In this document: piece after piece, positions 48,009 to 58,170 of the stretch
Layout: each line of letters begins with the position of its first letter
How positions within the stretch are numbered: position 1 is the stretch's first letter
Source of the DNA: Pseudomonas oryzihabitans
Lineage (GTDB): Bacteria; Pseudomonadota; Gammaproteobacteria; Pseudomonadales; Pseudomonadaceae
Length of the DNA: 64,000 nucleotides
Assembly (NCBI RefSeq): GCF_006384975.1
Contig: NZ_CP021645.1
Location: 3,190,001 to 3,254,000, forward strand
Reading direction: 5' to 3'
The notes under the pieces: generated by a model
The model's input: the letters and a program-made list of their open reading frames with translations, nothing else
Database searches by the model: none
What the model was told of the DNA's origin: nothing
Translations under genes and position numbers: made by a program

Positions 48009-49007
48009 ATGAATCCGCTCCGCGTGCCGGCGCTCGGCCGAGACCCAGGTGACACCCTCGCCGCCCTGTGCAAGGCCGGCGGCGATCCCCTGCGCCTGAA
48101 CGTCTTGCGCGCCCTGCACAGTGCCTCCTTCGGCGTGCTGGAGCTGGCGCAGATCTTCGATACCGGCCAGTCCGGCATCAGTCACCACCTCAAGGTACTG
48201 GCCCAGGCCAAGCTGGTGGCGACCCGTCGCGAAGGCAATGCCATCTTCTATCGCCGCGCCCTGCCCCGTCCGGGTAGCCTGGGCGGTTCGCTGCACGCCG
48301 CGCTGCTCGAAGAGGTGGATGCCCTGCCCCTGCCGATGCAGGTGCAAGCGCGGATCGGCGAGGTGCATGCCCAGCGTGCGGCGGTGAGTCGTGACTTCTT
48401 CGCCCGGGTGGCGGAGAAATTCCAGGCCCAGCAGGACCTCATCGCCAGCCTACCGCAATATCGCGATGGCTTGCTCAGCCTGCTTGATGCCCTGGCGCTG
48501 GAGCCGCACGGTTGCGCGCTGGAAGTGGGACCGGGCGACGGTGCCTTCCTGCCCGACCTGGCCCAGCGCTTCGCCCAGGTGCTGGCGGTGGACAACAGCC
48601 CGGCGATGCTCGAACTGGCCCGCCAGCGCTGCCAGCGCGACGGCCTCGCCAACGTCGAGCTGCAACTGGCCGATGCCCTCGCCGAGCCGCTGCCCCGCGC
48701 CGATTGCGTGGTGCTCAACATGGTCCTGCATCACCTGGCCGCGCCGGCAGCCGCCTTGCAACGCCTGGCGCTGTGCGTGGCCCCTGGCGGCAGCCTGGTG
48801 ATCACCGATCTCTGCCCCCACGACCAGGCTTGGGCACGGGACGCCTGTGGCGATCTCTGGCTCGGCTTCGACCAGGACGAACTGGCGCGCTGGGCGCAGG
48901 CCGCAGGGCTGGTAGCCGGCGAAAGCCTTTACCTCGGCCTGCGCAATGGCTTTCAGATCCAGGTGCGGCAATTCGCGCGCCCGGATCAGGGAAACACCCC
49001 GTCATGA
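48009..49007 (+). CDS. ArsR-type regulator fused to SAM-dependent methyltransferase (SahR-like)
   Basis: A 332-residue protein: winged-helix ArsR domain (residues 15-90, recognition helix TGQSGISHHLKVL) followed by a class I methyltransferase domain with motif I ALEVGPGDG (about 171-179) and VLNMVLHHL. It sits 116 bases before metK in the same direction. Known SahR proteins of this build bind S-adenosylhomocysteine and repress methionine-cycle genes; that role is inferred here. No ribosome site is seen before ATG 48009, suggesting a leaderless message. Confidence 0.82.
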   Translation: MNPLRVPALGRDPGDTLAALCKAGGDPLRLNVLRALHSASFGVLELAQIFDTGQSGISHHLKVLAQAKLVATRREGNAIFYRRALPRPGSLGGSLHAALLEEVDALPLPMQVQARIGEVHAQRAAVSRDFFARVAEKFQAQQDLIASLPQYRDGLLSLLDALALEPHGCALEVGPGDGAFLPDLAQRFAQVLAVDNSPAMLELARQRCQRDGLANVELQLADALAEPLPRADCVVLNMVLHHLAAPAAALQRLALCVAPGGSLVITDLCPHDQAWARDACGDLWLGFDQDELARWAQAAGLVAGESLYLGLRNGFQIQVRQFARPDQGNTPS

Positions 49008-49123
49008 GGCCAAGCGGCCAATGGCGGGCGGACCGGGCGCCCACGGGCGTCATGTCCAGCAAGGAAACTGCTGTCTCGACCGGCCTTCGGGCCCCTACCC
49101 CTTGGTAATTTAGGAACCGTTCG

Positions 49124-50314
<1,191 letters not shown>

Positions 50315-50328
50315 AGCGCCCCACGGCG

Positions 50329-50364
50329 AAAGCCCCGGCCACCTTTGGTGCCCGGGGCTTTTTT
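50329..50364 (+). terminator. Rho-independent terminator of metK
   Basis: AAAGCCCCGG (50329-50338) pairs with CCGGGGCTTT (50352-50361), followed by more T. Confidence 0.93.
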
Positions 50365-50485
50365 CTGGGTCTGCCAAAGGGGTCCCAGCGCTTTCTTGCG
50401 CCAGTCCACAGGCTGGCACGGCCGATGCAACCTCTGGACGTCTGGCGGTCAGAATGCCTCGTCGTTTACAGGAGTCTGCTCATCC

Positions 50486-51115
50486 ATGTGGCTGTTCATC
50501 ACCAATTTCGGCGATTCCTCGGTGATGCTTCCCTGCGCCCTGCTCATCGCGCTGTGGCTGCTGGCCGGCCTGTCCGCGCGGGCGGCATCGCTCTGGTTGC
50601 TGCTGTTCGGTGCCGCGAGTCTCCTCGTGGCCCTGTCCAAGGTCGCCTTCTTCGGCTGGGGGCTGGGCATTCCGCGCCTGGACTTCACCGGTTTCAGTGG
50701 CCACTCCATGCTGGTGGGCAGTGTGCTGCCGGTGCTCGGCTGGCTGCTGGCCGGCCGGGCGCGGCCAGCGCTACGGCTGACCGCGACGGCCATCGGCGCG
50801 GTAGGCGCGCTGCTCATCGCCGTCTCCCGGGTGGTGCTGGGCTATCACTCGGTCTCGGAAGTGGTGACCGGCCTGCCCATCGGCTATGCCGCCAGCGGCA
50901 GTCTGCTCTGGCTGCTACGCGGCCAGCAGGTGGTGCTCAACCCGCGTCAGGCCGCCCTGGGCGCGAGTCTGCTCCTGCTGCCGCTGCTCTTGCTGCACGG
51001 CACCAACGCCCCGACCCAAAGGGTGCTGGAACGCCTGGCGGTGAAATTCGCCGACGAACAGAACCCCTGGACCCGCGCCCACCAAAGAGCCGGCGTGGCA
51101 CCGTTGCAGAACTGA
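50486..51115 (+). CDS. Divergent PAP2-like membrane phosphatase, copy A
   Basis: A 209-residue membrane protein with about six hydrophobic segments. PAP2 motifs are partly kept: Lys in LSKVAFFGWGLG (but the Arg-Pro of motif 1 is missing), FSGH as motif 2, and SRVVLGYHSVSE as motif 3, where the usual Asp is Glu. So the key His residues are present but substrate contacts differ. ATG 50486 has CAGGAG upstream. It is clearly a paralogue of the next gene. Confidence 0.8.
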   Translation: MWLFITNFGDSSVMLPCALLIALWLLAGLSARAASLWLLLFGAASLLVALSKVAFFGWGLGIPRLDFTGFSGHSMLVGSVLPVLGWLLAGRARPALRLTATAIGAVGALLIAVSRVVLGYHSVSEVVTGLPIGYAASGSLLWLLRGQQVVLNPRQAALGASLLLLPLLLLHGTNAPTQRVLERLAVKFADEQNPWTRAHQRAGVAPLQN

Positions 51116-51244
51116 TCGGTCAGACGTGGGTAAAAAGACGCCAGAAGGTGGCCGCAGAGGCGATGCGAGCGGTACCATGGGCGTCTTCGTTTTCTCCGTA
51201 GTCTCCTGGCGTGGCAAGTCGCGCCTTGAGTGAGAGCCCCGCCC

Positions 51245-51874
51245 ATGAGCCTCTGGCCCTTCATCACCAACTTCGGCGACGCCACCCTGATGCTGCCCAG
51301 CGCCCTGGTCGTCGGTGTCTGGCTGGCCCTGGGTAGCGGTATGCGTGGCCTGCTGTTGTGGTTCGGCCTGTTCGCCGCCGCCTGCCTGCTCACCGCCGCT
51401 ACCAAGATCGTGTTCTTCGGCTGGGGCCTGGGCAGCCGCGAATTGAATTTCACTGGTATCAGCGGCCATTCCATGCAGGCCGCCAGCGTGCTCCCCATGC
51501 TGGCGTGGCTGCTGTCCGGCCTGCGCAAGCGACGCGTCCTGGCCTTCTGGCTCGGCGCGGCAGCCGCGGTGCTGGTGGCCTATTCGCGGGTTCGGCTGGG
51601 TTATCACTCGCCCTCAGAGGCCATCTCCGGGACCGTTCTCGGTCTGGCGGTCGCGGCCCTGTGCCTGCGTCTACTACCGGAGCCGGCCGCCCTGCCGCCC
51701 GTGCAGGGACGGCCCCTGGCCTTGAGCCTGTTGCTGCCCTTGCTACTGGTACAGCACGGTGAACACGCCCCGACCCATACCTTGATGCAAAAGCTGGGAA
51801 CCCTGGCTGCCGGCAACGATCGTCCCTACAGCCGGGCCGATCTGCATGCCCAAGCCTATTCGTCGATAAACTAA
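51245..51874 (+). CDS. Divergent PAP2-like membrane phosphatase, copy B
   Basis: A 209-residue paralogue of copy A, same length and topology. Shared text: ITNFGD near the start, FFGWGLG, SGHSM and SR..LGYHS.SE. Motif changes (no Arg-Pro, Asp to Glu) are the same in both, so they predate the duplication. The 129-base gap from copy A contains AAGACGCC/GGCGTCTT arms. Substrate may be undecaprenyl or another lipid phosphate, unknown. Confidence 0.8.
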   Translation: MSLWPFITNFGDATLMLPSALVVGVWLALGSGMRGLLLWFGLFAAACLLTAATKIVFFGWGLGSRELNFTGISGHSMQAASVLPMLAWLLSGLRKRRVLAFWLGAAAAVLVAYSRVRLGYHSPSEAISGTVLGLAVAALCLRLLPEPAALPPVQGRPLALSLLLPLLLVQHGEHAPTHTLMQKLGTLAAGNDRPYSRADLHAQAYSSIN

Positions 51875-51969
51875 CGTCATCCTTCTAGGCTCCTAGTGTT
51901 ATAGGGAGAACGGTGCGCCAGAGGCGCGCATCGCCATGACTGTCGCTCGCTATCGCCCGGAAGACCAAG

Positions 51970-53013
51970 ATGCGCCCACGACGGATCCTGCTGTCGCTGC
52001 TCTGGCTACTCGGACTGCCGCTCCCGCTGAGTGCAGAGCCGCTACAGCTCTATACCTGGGAAGGTTATTTCAGCGGGACCCTCTTGCAGCGCTGGGCGAA
52101 AATCGCCGACCGGGTGCAGGAAATCCATTTCGACAGCGGCGATGTGCGCGATGCCACCCTGGCGGGTGGCGATGCCGATATCGACCTGGTGGTGATCAAC
52201 GCGGTGAGCGCCAACCGCCTCGGCCGGGACGGCCTGCTGCTGCGCCTCGACGAACGCAACATTCCCGCGCTCCGGGAAATCGATCCGCGTTGGCGCAACA
52301 GTTGTGGCGACTATGCCGTGCCCTATGTCTGGGGCACGCTGGGCCTGCTCTATCGTGCCGACCGGCTGGCCACGGCGCCCGACTCCTGGCGACAGCTGCT
52401 GCAACCCGCGGCAGCGCTGGACGGTCACATCGCCATGCTGGAAGACCATGACGACCTGCTGGTACCCCCGCTGATCACCCTGGGCGCAGCGATCAACAGC
52501 AACGATCAGGCGCTGCTCAAACGCAGCTTCGCCCTGCTCAAGGCCCAGGCACCCGCGGTTCTCACCTATCAGTACGTGGTCACGGCCATGCACAATCCGG
52601 CCTACAGCGACCGCATCGATCTGGCGCTCGGCTACAGCGGCGATCAACACCTGCTGAACATGGCGACATCCGGGCAACCCTGGCGCTTCGTCACGCCGCG
52701 CGAAGGTACCCTGCTCTGGGTCGATTGCCTGGCCATTCCCAGCCACACGGAGCACCAGGCCGAAGCCGAACGCTTCCTCGATTTCCTCAACCAGCCCGAG
52801 AACGCCCTGTTAGCCACCACCGAACTGCACCTGGCTACCGTCAACGCGGGCGCCCTGCGACTCTTGCCCGAGGCATTGCGCAAGGACCCCACCCTGTTCC
52901 CATCCGACGAGGTGCTCATTCACAGCCAGACCTTCCACGAAGGCCCGGTGGACGTCTCACAGACCCGACAACGTATCGCTGGCGCCCTGGTAGGTCGGCA
53001 TGAGCCTCAATAG
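51970..53013 (+). CDS. PotD-like periplasmic polyamine-binding protein (NspS-like)
   Basis: A 347-residue exported protein with signal peptide (1-22, ending LSA) and the extracellular polyamine-binding fold: LQLYTWEGYF start, DLVVINAVSANRLGRDGLLL, PYVWGTLGLLYR and a C-terminal LDFLNQPENALL region. PotD/SpuD homologues bind spermidine or putrescine. There is no ABC permease or ATPase beside it; instead it overlaps a GGDEF-EAL gene by 14 bases, as NspS overlaps or adjoins MbaA in Vibrio. It is therefore likely a ligand sensor, not a transporter subunit. Confidence 0.82.
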   Translation: MRPRRILLSLLWLLGLPLPLSAEPLQLYTWEGYFSGTLLQRWAKIADRVQEIHFDSGDVRDATLAGGDADIDLVVINAVSANRLGRDGLLLRLDERNIPALREIDPRWRNSCGDYAVPYVWGTLGLLYRADRLATAPDSWRQLLQPAAALDGHIAMLEDHDDLLVPPLITLGAAINSNDQALLKRSFALLKAQAPAVLTYQYVVTAMHNPAYSDRIDLALGYSGDQHLLNMATSGQPWRFVTPREGTLLWVDCLAIPSHTEHQAEAERFLDFLNQPENALLATTELHLATVNAGALRLLPEALRKDPTLFPSDEVLIHSQTFHEGPVDVSQTRQRIAGALVGRHEPQ

Positions 53014-55324
53014 GCGTGCGCTACTGCTGATTCTGCCGGTCGCCCTGCTCTGCAGCCTCACGCTGGTCAGTCTGGGTTACAAGGTGCAGCGCGAGGCGGT
53101 GATCGGCCTCGAACGCTCGCGGCTCAACCACGATCTGGGCGCTCTGGTAACCGCTTACCATGAATACGCTCATTTCAGCCGCAGCCTGCTGTACGCCCTG
53201 TCCAACAGCCCGACCCTTGGTGCCTTTCTGCGTCAACTGGATGTCCCCTATCGCAAGGAGGCCATGGGCACCCAGATCCAACAGACCGTCACACAACTCG
53301 TCGGCAGCGATGTGCCGTCGCGCATCTCCTTCGCCATCGCCCGTCCGGATCGAAGCCTCGCCTACTACTACGAGTACAGCGACGATCCCTTCGCTCAGTT
53401 GAATCCGGCTCAGCGGCGACTACTGGAGCACCCCGCAAACAATTCGGAGTCCCTGGCTGAACGTCACGACGACCTGATCGAAGAAGACGGCCAGGCGTTG
53501 CTGGTCGCCAACACCGCGATCCTGCCCAGTACCGGCGCCGCGCCCATGCCCAGCCAGCGCGACCAAGCCATGACCCTACAACTGGCGGTGCGCCCAGACC
53601 GCATGGAAAATCTGCGCCACCGACTCGAACTCGCCTATGGCGCCCCCCTGACCATCACCTCGACGCCGCCGCCGATGCCAACGGGTCTCGCCGCGATGGA
53701 GCAACTGTCGCCCAGGCGCTACGTCCAACTGATCCCGGATCCGCGCCTACTGGAAGATCGCCTGACGCAACTGGCAACCCTCTACTTCGGCGGTGGCCTG
53801 GCGGTGACACTGATCTGCTTCCTGATCCTGGTGGTGCTGATCCGACGCTACATCACCGAGCCCGTTGCGCGCCTGGACAGGCAACTGACCGAAGTGCTGG
53901 ATGGCGAACGCCAATCGCTCGATACGCCTCAAGAACCTGGCGAAATCGGTCACCTGGGCGGCAACATGAAGCGGCTGCACGACAATAACCTGACCATTCT
54001 CACCCAGCTGCGCAACGCCTTGCGCACCGATCCCCTCACCCAGATCGGTAATCGCCGTCACTTCCAGCTGACCGGCGAGCAATGGCTGGCCGAGGATGCC
54101 GCCCCCACGACCATCGCCCTGCTGTGCTTCGGCCTCGACCACTTCAAGTCGGTGAACGACCGCTTCGGCCATGCCGCTGGCGATGCCCTGTTGCGTGCCC
54201 TGGCACAACGCACCCAGGGACTCATCGACACCCAACCGGAATTCGGCGGGGCGGTGTTCACCCGCCTGGCCGGTGACGAATTCGCCATCCTGATGCGCGG
54301 TGAGCGGGCGGGCTTGCATGCCCTGCAACTGGGTGAGCAACTGCAACGCGCCCACCACCACGGCACCCTGCTGGGCGAGCGGCGCTATGCGGTCAGTTTG
54401 AGCCTCGGACTCACCGCCCTGGAAGATCCGCCGAACCTGGCGGAACTGCTGGCTCAGGCGAATCTGGCCATGGACGAGGCCAAGGCCAAGGGCGGCAACC
54501 AGCTGGTGCGCTTCACACCCCAGCTCGCCGCCCAGCAGCGCCGATTGGATCTGCTCGACGAACAGCTGCGCCAGCTGGATCCGGATAGCGAATTCCATCT
54601 GGAATACATGCCCGCCGTGGATGCCCAGGGGCGGGTACGTTCGGTCGAAGCCCTGGTGCGCTGGACGTCGCCGACGCTGGGCAAGGTCTCGCCGGCGGAA
54701 TTCATTCCCATCGCCGAACGCCAGGGCCAGTTCCGCTGGATCGATCGCTGGGTCATCGACCGTGCCTTCCAAGACTACCCCGAGCTGGCCGAGGCCCTGG
54801 GCGTACAGCCGATCCTGTCGATCAACCTGTCCTCCGCGCAACTGGATCAGGCCGACATCGTGCCCTACCTCAAGGAACGAGCTCGGTACCACCGGGTGGA
54901 TCCCACGCAGATCGAGCTGGAGTTCACCGAGACCTTCGCTGCGGAACTGAACGAGTGCACCCTGACCCTACTGCGGGAGCTACGCAGCGCCGGCTTCCGG
55001 GTCGCCATCGACGATTTCGGCGTGGGCTACACCTCCATCCAGCAGGTCACCGACTATCCCGCCGACACCATCAAATTCGACCGCCTCATCGTAGAGCGCC
55101 TCGGCCATCCCGGCAACCAGGCCAGTCTGGATGCCCTCGTCGCCTTCTGCCATGCCCGCGACGCCCAGGTGATCGCCGAAGGCGTGGACACCCTCCTCAA
55201 GCAGCAGTGCCTGGAGCAGGCCGGTTGCGACCTGCTCCAGGGCTTCCTGATCTGCCCGCCGCGATGCCTGCACGACCTGCGCGAATGGCAACGCCAGCGT
55301 CAAGGCCTTTCGAGCCGCGCCTAG
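53000..55324 (+). CDS. Membrane GGDEF-EAL protein, MbaA-like
   Basis: A 774-residue bifunctional cyclic-di-GMP enzyme. TM1 about 7-28, ~230-residue periplasmic sensor, TM2 about 259-284, HAMP, GGDEF domain with AGDEF near residue 423 (first Gly changed to Ala), then EAL domain with EALVRW near 549, ELEFTET, IDDFGVGY, IKFD, EGVD (Glu of EGVE motif kept) and LLQGF. EAL key residues look intact, so phosphodiesterase activity is expected; GGDEF activity is uncertain. Coupled to the PotD-like gene and likely gated by it. Confidence 0.88.
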   Translation: MSLNRRALLLILPVALLCSLTLVSLGYKVQREAVIGLERSRLNHDLGALVTAYHEYAHFSRSLLYALSNSPTLGAFLRQLDVPYRKEAMGTQIQQTVTQLVGSDVPSRISFAIARPDRSLAYYYEYSDDPFAQLNPAQRRLLEHPANNSESLAERHDDLIEEDGQALLVANTAILPSTGAAPMPSQRDQAMTLQLAVRPDRMENLRHRLELAYGAPLTITSTPPPMPTGLAAMEQLSPRRYVQLIPDPRLLEDRLTQLATLYFGGGLAVTLICFLILVVLIRRYITEPVARLDRQLTEVLDGERQSLDTPQEPGEIGHLGGNMKRLHDNNLTILTQLRNALRTDPLTQIGNRRHFQLTGEQWLAEDAAPTTIALLCFGLDHFKSVNDRFGHAAGDALLRALAQRTQGLIDTQPEFGGAVFTRLAGDEFAILMRGERAGLHALQLGEQLQRAHHHGTLLGERRYAVSLSLGLTALEDPPNLAELLAQANLAMDEAKAKGGNQLVRFTPQLAAQQRRLDLLDEQLRQLDPDSEFHLEYMPAVDAQGRVRSVEALVRWTSPTLGKVSPAEFIPIAERQGQFRWIDRWVIDRAFQDYPELAEALGVQPILSINLSSAQLDQADIVPYLKERARYHRVDPTQIELEFTETFAAELNECTLTLLRELRSAGFRVAIDDFGVGYTSIQQVTDYPADTIKFDRLIVERLGHPGNQASLDALVAFCHARDAQVIAEGVDTLLKQQCLEQAGCDLLQGFLICPPRCLHDLREWQRQRQGLSSRA

Positions 55325-55649
55325 CGTGATGCTTCGGAATTCATCTACACAATTCTGGCGGCGCTCTTTGCCCGCAGCGGCGGATCGCCCTGGGGGGGCG
55401 TTGCCACCCCTCGCCATAGCCCTGCCATGACTCGTCGCGGCGCCTGGCCCAGTCGGAGCGCCGAACCGTCCCAAAATCACTCGCCCAGTCTTGCGCGAAC
55501 GTTTGAAACACCACTGTAGATGCCGTCGATACGAAGCCTAGTCTTGCATCGCGGCCATGGGCCGCTCCTACGGATACATCGGGACCCGTAGGAGCGGCCC
55601 ATGGCCGCGATGCAGAGGCTACGGGCCCATAGGCCTACTACTAAAGCCC
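55325..55649. other. Intergenic region holding a REP-type palindrome
   Basis: 325 bases between convergent genes with no supported gene. Apart from the inverted repeat listed separately, I see a G7 run near 55392 and no other recognised element. Confidence 0.5.
55545..55614. repeat. Perfect 29-bp inverted repeat of REP/REPIN type
   Basis: Arms 55545-55573 and 55586-55614 are exact reverse complements, separated by 12 bases. Each arm contains GTAGGAGCGGC and GGCCGCGATGC, close to the well-known Pseudomonas REP text GTAGGAGCGGC...GCCGCGA. Two inverted REPs make a REPIN-like hairpin in DNA or RNA. Confidence 0.92.
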
Positions 55650-56039
55650 TCACTGACCTAGCCTGCCCGCCTCGCAGCCGGTGCTGGCGCATTCGCGCAG
55701 GCGCTCCTTGAGCATCTCCAGGCGGTTCTCGGTGAGGGTGACGGCGCAGTCCAGATTGACGAAGTAGCCATCGGCCTCTTCACGGGAGCACTGGCTGTCG
55801 CGCTGCTTGATCCAGGCGAGCTGGCCCTGCTTGAGCAGCGCCTGCTGGTCGACCGGCAATAGCTTGCGCAGCTCGCCGTAAGTCTGATTCAACGACTTGT
55901 CGCTCTGGGCGAACAGATTGCTCGCGCAGTAGACGGTATCGAAGGCGTTGCGCGGCGTACCGCAGCCGGCAGCCTGGGCACCGGTGACGAGGGCGAGACC
56001 GGCCAGGGTCAGGGTGGCGGCGAAGGTGATTTTCAACAT
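55650..56039 (-). CDS. LprI-family lysozyme-inhibitor-like protein (DUF1311)
   Basis: A 129-residue exported protein: signal peptide (1-23, AQA-A), then a four-Cys helical domain with CGTPRNAFDTVYCASNLFAQSDKSLNQTY (split by family Cys) and KQRDSQC...CAVTLTENRLEML. LprI-like domains inhibit lysozyme in mycobacteria; function here is unproven. ATG 56039 with AGGAT upstream. Confidence 0.8.
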   Translation of the reverse strand: MLKITFAATLTLAGLALVTGAQAAGCGTPRNAFDTVYCASNLFAQSDKSLNQTYGELRKLLPVDQQALLKQGQLAWIKQRDSQCSREEADGYFVNLDCAVTLTENRLEMLKERLRECASTGCEAGRLGQ

Positions 56040-56153
56040 GGCAGCATCCTGCAGCTAGGGCCGTCCGACGTGGCGCACCCGAGGCCGCCAACGCTAGCAA
56101 AAGCGCGGCCCGGCGCCCACGGCGAGCGCTGTCGACCGCGGCACGCGAGCAAC

Positions 56154-56176
56154 AAAAAAGCGCCCGAAGGCGCTTT
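56154..56176 (-). terminator. Terminator of typA
   Basis: On the minus strand GAAAGCGCC pairs with GGCGCTTT followed by a T tract (56154-56159 as A on the plus strand). Stem 56157-56164 / 56169-56176. Confidence 0.9.
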
Positions 56177-56196
56177 CTTGCATTACCGAAACGCGA

Positions 56197-58014
56197 TCAG
56201 ACCTTGGAACGCTCGAAGCGCTTGCGGTCGTTCTCGTTCAGGTACTTCTTGCGCAGGCGGATGGACTTGGGCGTCACTTCCACCAGCTCGTCGTCGGCGA
56301 TGAATTCCAGCGCCTGCTCCAGGGTGAACTTGATCGGCGGCACCAGGGCGATGACTTCGTCCTTGCCCGAGGCGCGCATGTTGTCCAGCTTCTTGCCCTT
56401 GGTGGGGTTGAGCACCAAGTCGTTGTCACGGCTGTTGATGCCGCACAGCTGGCCTTCGTAGATCTCGTCGCCCGGGGCCAGGAACAGCTTGCCGCGGCTC
56501 TGCAGGGTTTCCAGCGAGTAGGTCAGCGCGGTACCGGTGGCCATGGACACCAGCACGCCGTTCTGACGGTTGCTCACTTCGCCGGCCTTGATCGGGCCGT
56601 AGTGGCTGAAGGTCGAGGTCAGGATGCCGCTGCCCGAGGTCAGGGTCAGGAAGTTGTTCCGGAAACCGATCAGGCCACGCGCCGGGATGGTGTATTCCAA
56701 GCGGATACGGCCCTTGCCGTCGGGGATCATGTTGGTCAGATCGCCCTTGCGCAGACCCATCTGTTCCATCACCGAGCCCTGGTGCTGCTCTTCGATGTCG
56801 ATGGTGACGTTCTCGTAGGGCTCCTGCTTCTCGCCGTCCTTCTCGATGATCACCACTTCCGGACGGCCCACGGCCATCTCGAAGCCTTCACGGCGCATGT
56901 TCTCGATCAGTACCGACAGGTGCAGCTCGCCACGGCCGGAGACCTTGAACTTCTCGGCCGACTCGCCCGGCTCGACGCGCAGGGCCACGTTGTGCAGCAG
57001 CTCCTTGTCCAGGCGGTCCTTGATGTTGCGGCTGGTGACGAACTTGCCTTCACGACCGGCGAAGGGCGAGTCGTTGACCTGGAAGGTCATGCTCACGGTG
57101 GGCTGGTCGACGGTCAGCGGCGGACGGGCTTCGACGTTCTGCGGATCGCACAGGGTGTCGGAGATGAACAGCTCGTCCATGCCCGAGACGCAGACGATGT
57201 CGCCGGCTTCGGCTTCGGCCACTTCCACGCGCTGCAGGCCGGAGTGGCCCATGATCTTGAGAATACGACCGTTACGCTTGCTGCCGTCGTCGCTGATGGC
57301 CACCACCGGGGTGTTGGCCTTGATGCGGCCACGGGCGATGCGGCCGATGCCGATCACGCCCAGGAAGCTGTTGTAGTCCAGCTGGGAGATCTGCATCTGG
57401 AAGGGACCGTCCACATCGACCTGGGGCGCCGGGACGTGGTCGACGATGGCCTGGAACAGGGCATCCATGTTGTCGTCCATCTTCTCGTGGTCCAGACCGG
57501 CGATGCCGTTCAGGGCGCTGGCGTAGACGATCGGGAAGTCCAGCTGCTCATCGGTGGCGCCGAGGTTGTCGAACAGATCGAAGATCTGGTCGATGACCCA
57601 GTCCGGACGCGCGCCGGGACGGTCGATCTTGTTCACCACCACGATCGGACGCAGGCCGGCCTTGAACGCCTTCTGGGTCACGAAACGGGTCTGCGGCATG
57701 GGGCCGTCCTGGGCGTCGACCACCAGCAGCACGGAGTCGACCATCGACATCACGCGCTCCACCTCGCCACCGAAGTCGGCGTGGCCGGGGGTGTCGACGA
57801 TGTTGATGTTGTAGTCCTTCCACTTCAGCGCGGTGTTCTTGGCCAGGATGGTGATGCCACGTTCCTTTTCCTGGTCGTTGCTGTCCATCACCCGCTCGTT
57901 TTCCGCTTCTTTGCGGTCCAGGGTGCCGGACAGGCGCAGCAGCTTGTCGACGAGGGTGGTCTTGCCATGGTCGACGTGCGCGATGATGGCGATGTTGCGT
58001 AGATTCTCGATCAC
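56197..58014 (-). CDS. typA: Ribosome-associated GTPase TypA/BipA
   Basis: A 605-residue translational GTPase with [10 protein letters not shown] (G1, residues 12-21), DTPGHADFG (G3), NKIDRPGA (G4) and a C-terminal BipA domain. It helps ribosome assembly at low temperature and stress. The start is GTG 58014 ([10 protein letters not shown]), as no ATG gives the conserved N-terminus. Length matches the family. Confidence 0.96.
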   Translation of the reverse strand: MIENLRNIAIIAHVDHGKTTLVDKLLRLSGTLDRKEAENERVMDSNDQEKERGITILAKNTALKWKDYNINIVDTPGHADFGGEVERVMSMVDSVLLVVDAQDGPMPQTRFVTQKAFKAGLRPIVVVNKIDRPGARPDWVIDQIFDLFDNLGATDEQLDFPIVYASALNGIAGLDHEKMDDNMDALFQAIVDHVPAPQVDVDGPFQMQISQLDYNSFLGVIGIGRIARGRIKANTPVVAISDDGSKRNGRILKIMGHSGLQRVEVAEAEAGDIVCVSGMDELFISDTLCDPQNVEARPPLTVDQPTVSMTFQVNDSPFAGREGKFVTSRNIKDRLDKELLHNVALRVEPGESAEKFKVSGRGELHLSVLIENMRREGFEMAVGRPEVVIIEKDGEKQEPYENVTIDIEEQHQGSVMEQMGLRKGDLTNMIPDGKGRIRLEYTIPARGLIGFRNNFLTLTSGSGILTSTFSHYGPIKAGEVSNRQNGVLVSMATGTALTYSLETLQSRGKLFLAPGDEIYEGQLCGINSRDNDLVLNPTKGKKLDNMRASGKDEVIALVPPIKFTLEQALEFIADDELVEVTPKSIRLRKKYLNENDRKRFERSKV

Positions 58015-58170
58015 AGTGGTGTTCTCGGTATAGAAATGAAGGAGCTTCAGCCAGCAGGCTGACAGCTGGAGATTGCAAAGACGCGAAACGCGGCCGACGG
58101 CGTGGGGCCGGCCGGCTAGCGGAGGTCGGGAGGGCGGTGGCGGATACTGCCACCCAGCAGGCCCGGCTGC

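Noticed and set aside
49008-49123. SAM or SAH riboswitch before metK
   Set aside because: Only a short GC hairpin is visible; no conserved SAM-I, SAM-II or SAH riboswitch core could be read.
51970-53013. Subunit of a polyamine ABC transporter
   Set aside because: No permease or ATPase gene is nearby; coupling to the GGDEF-EAL gene argues for sensing.
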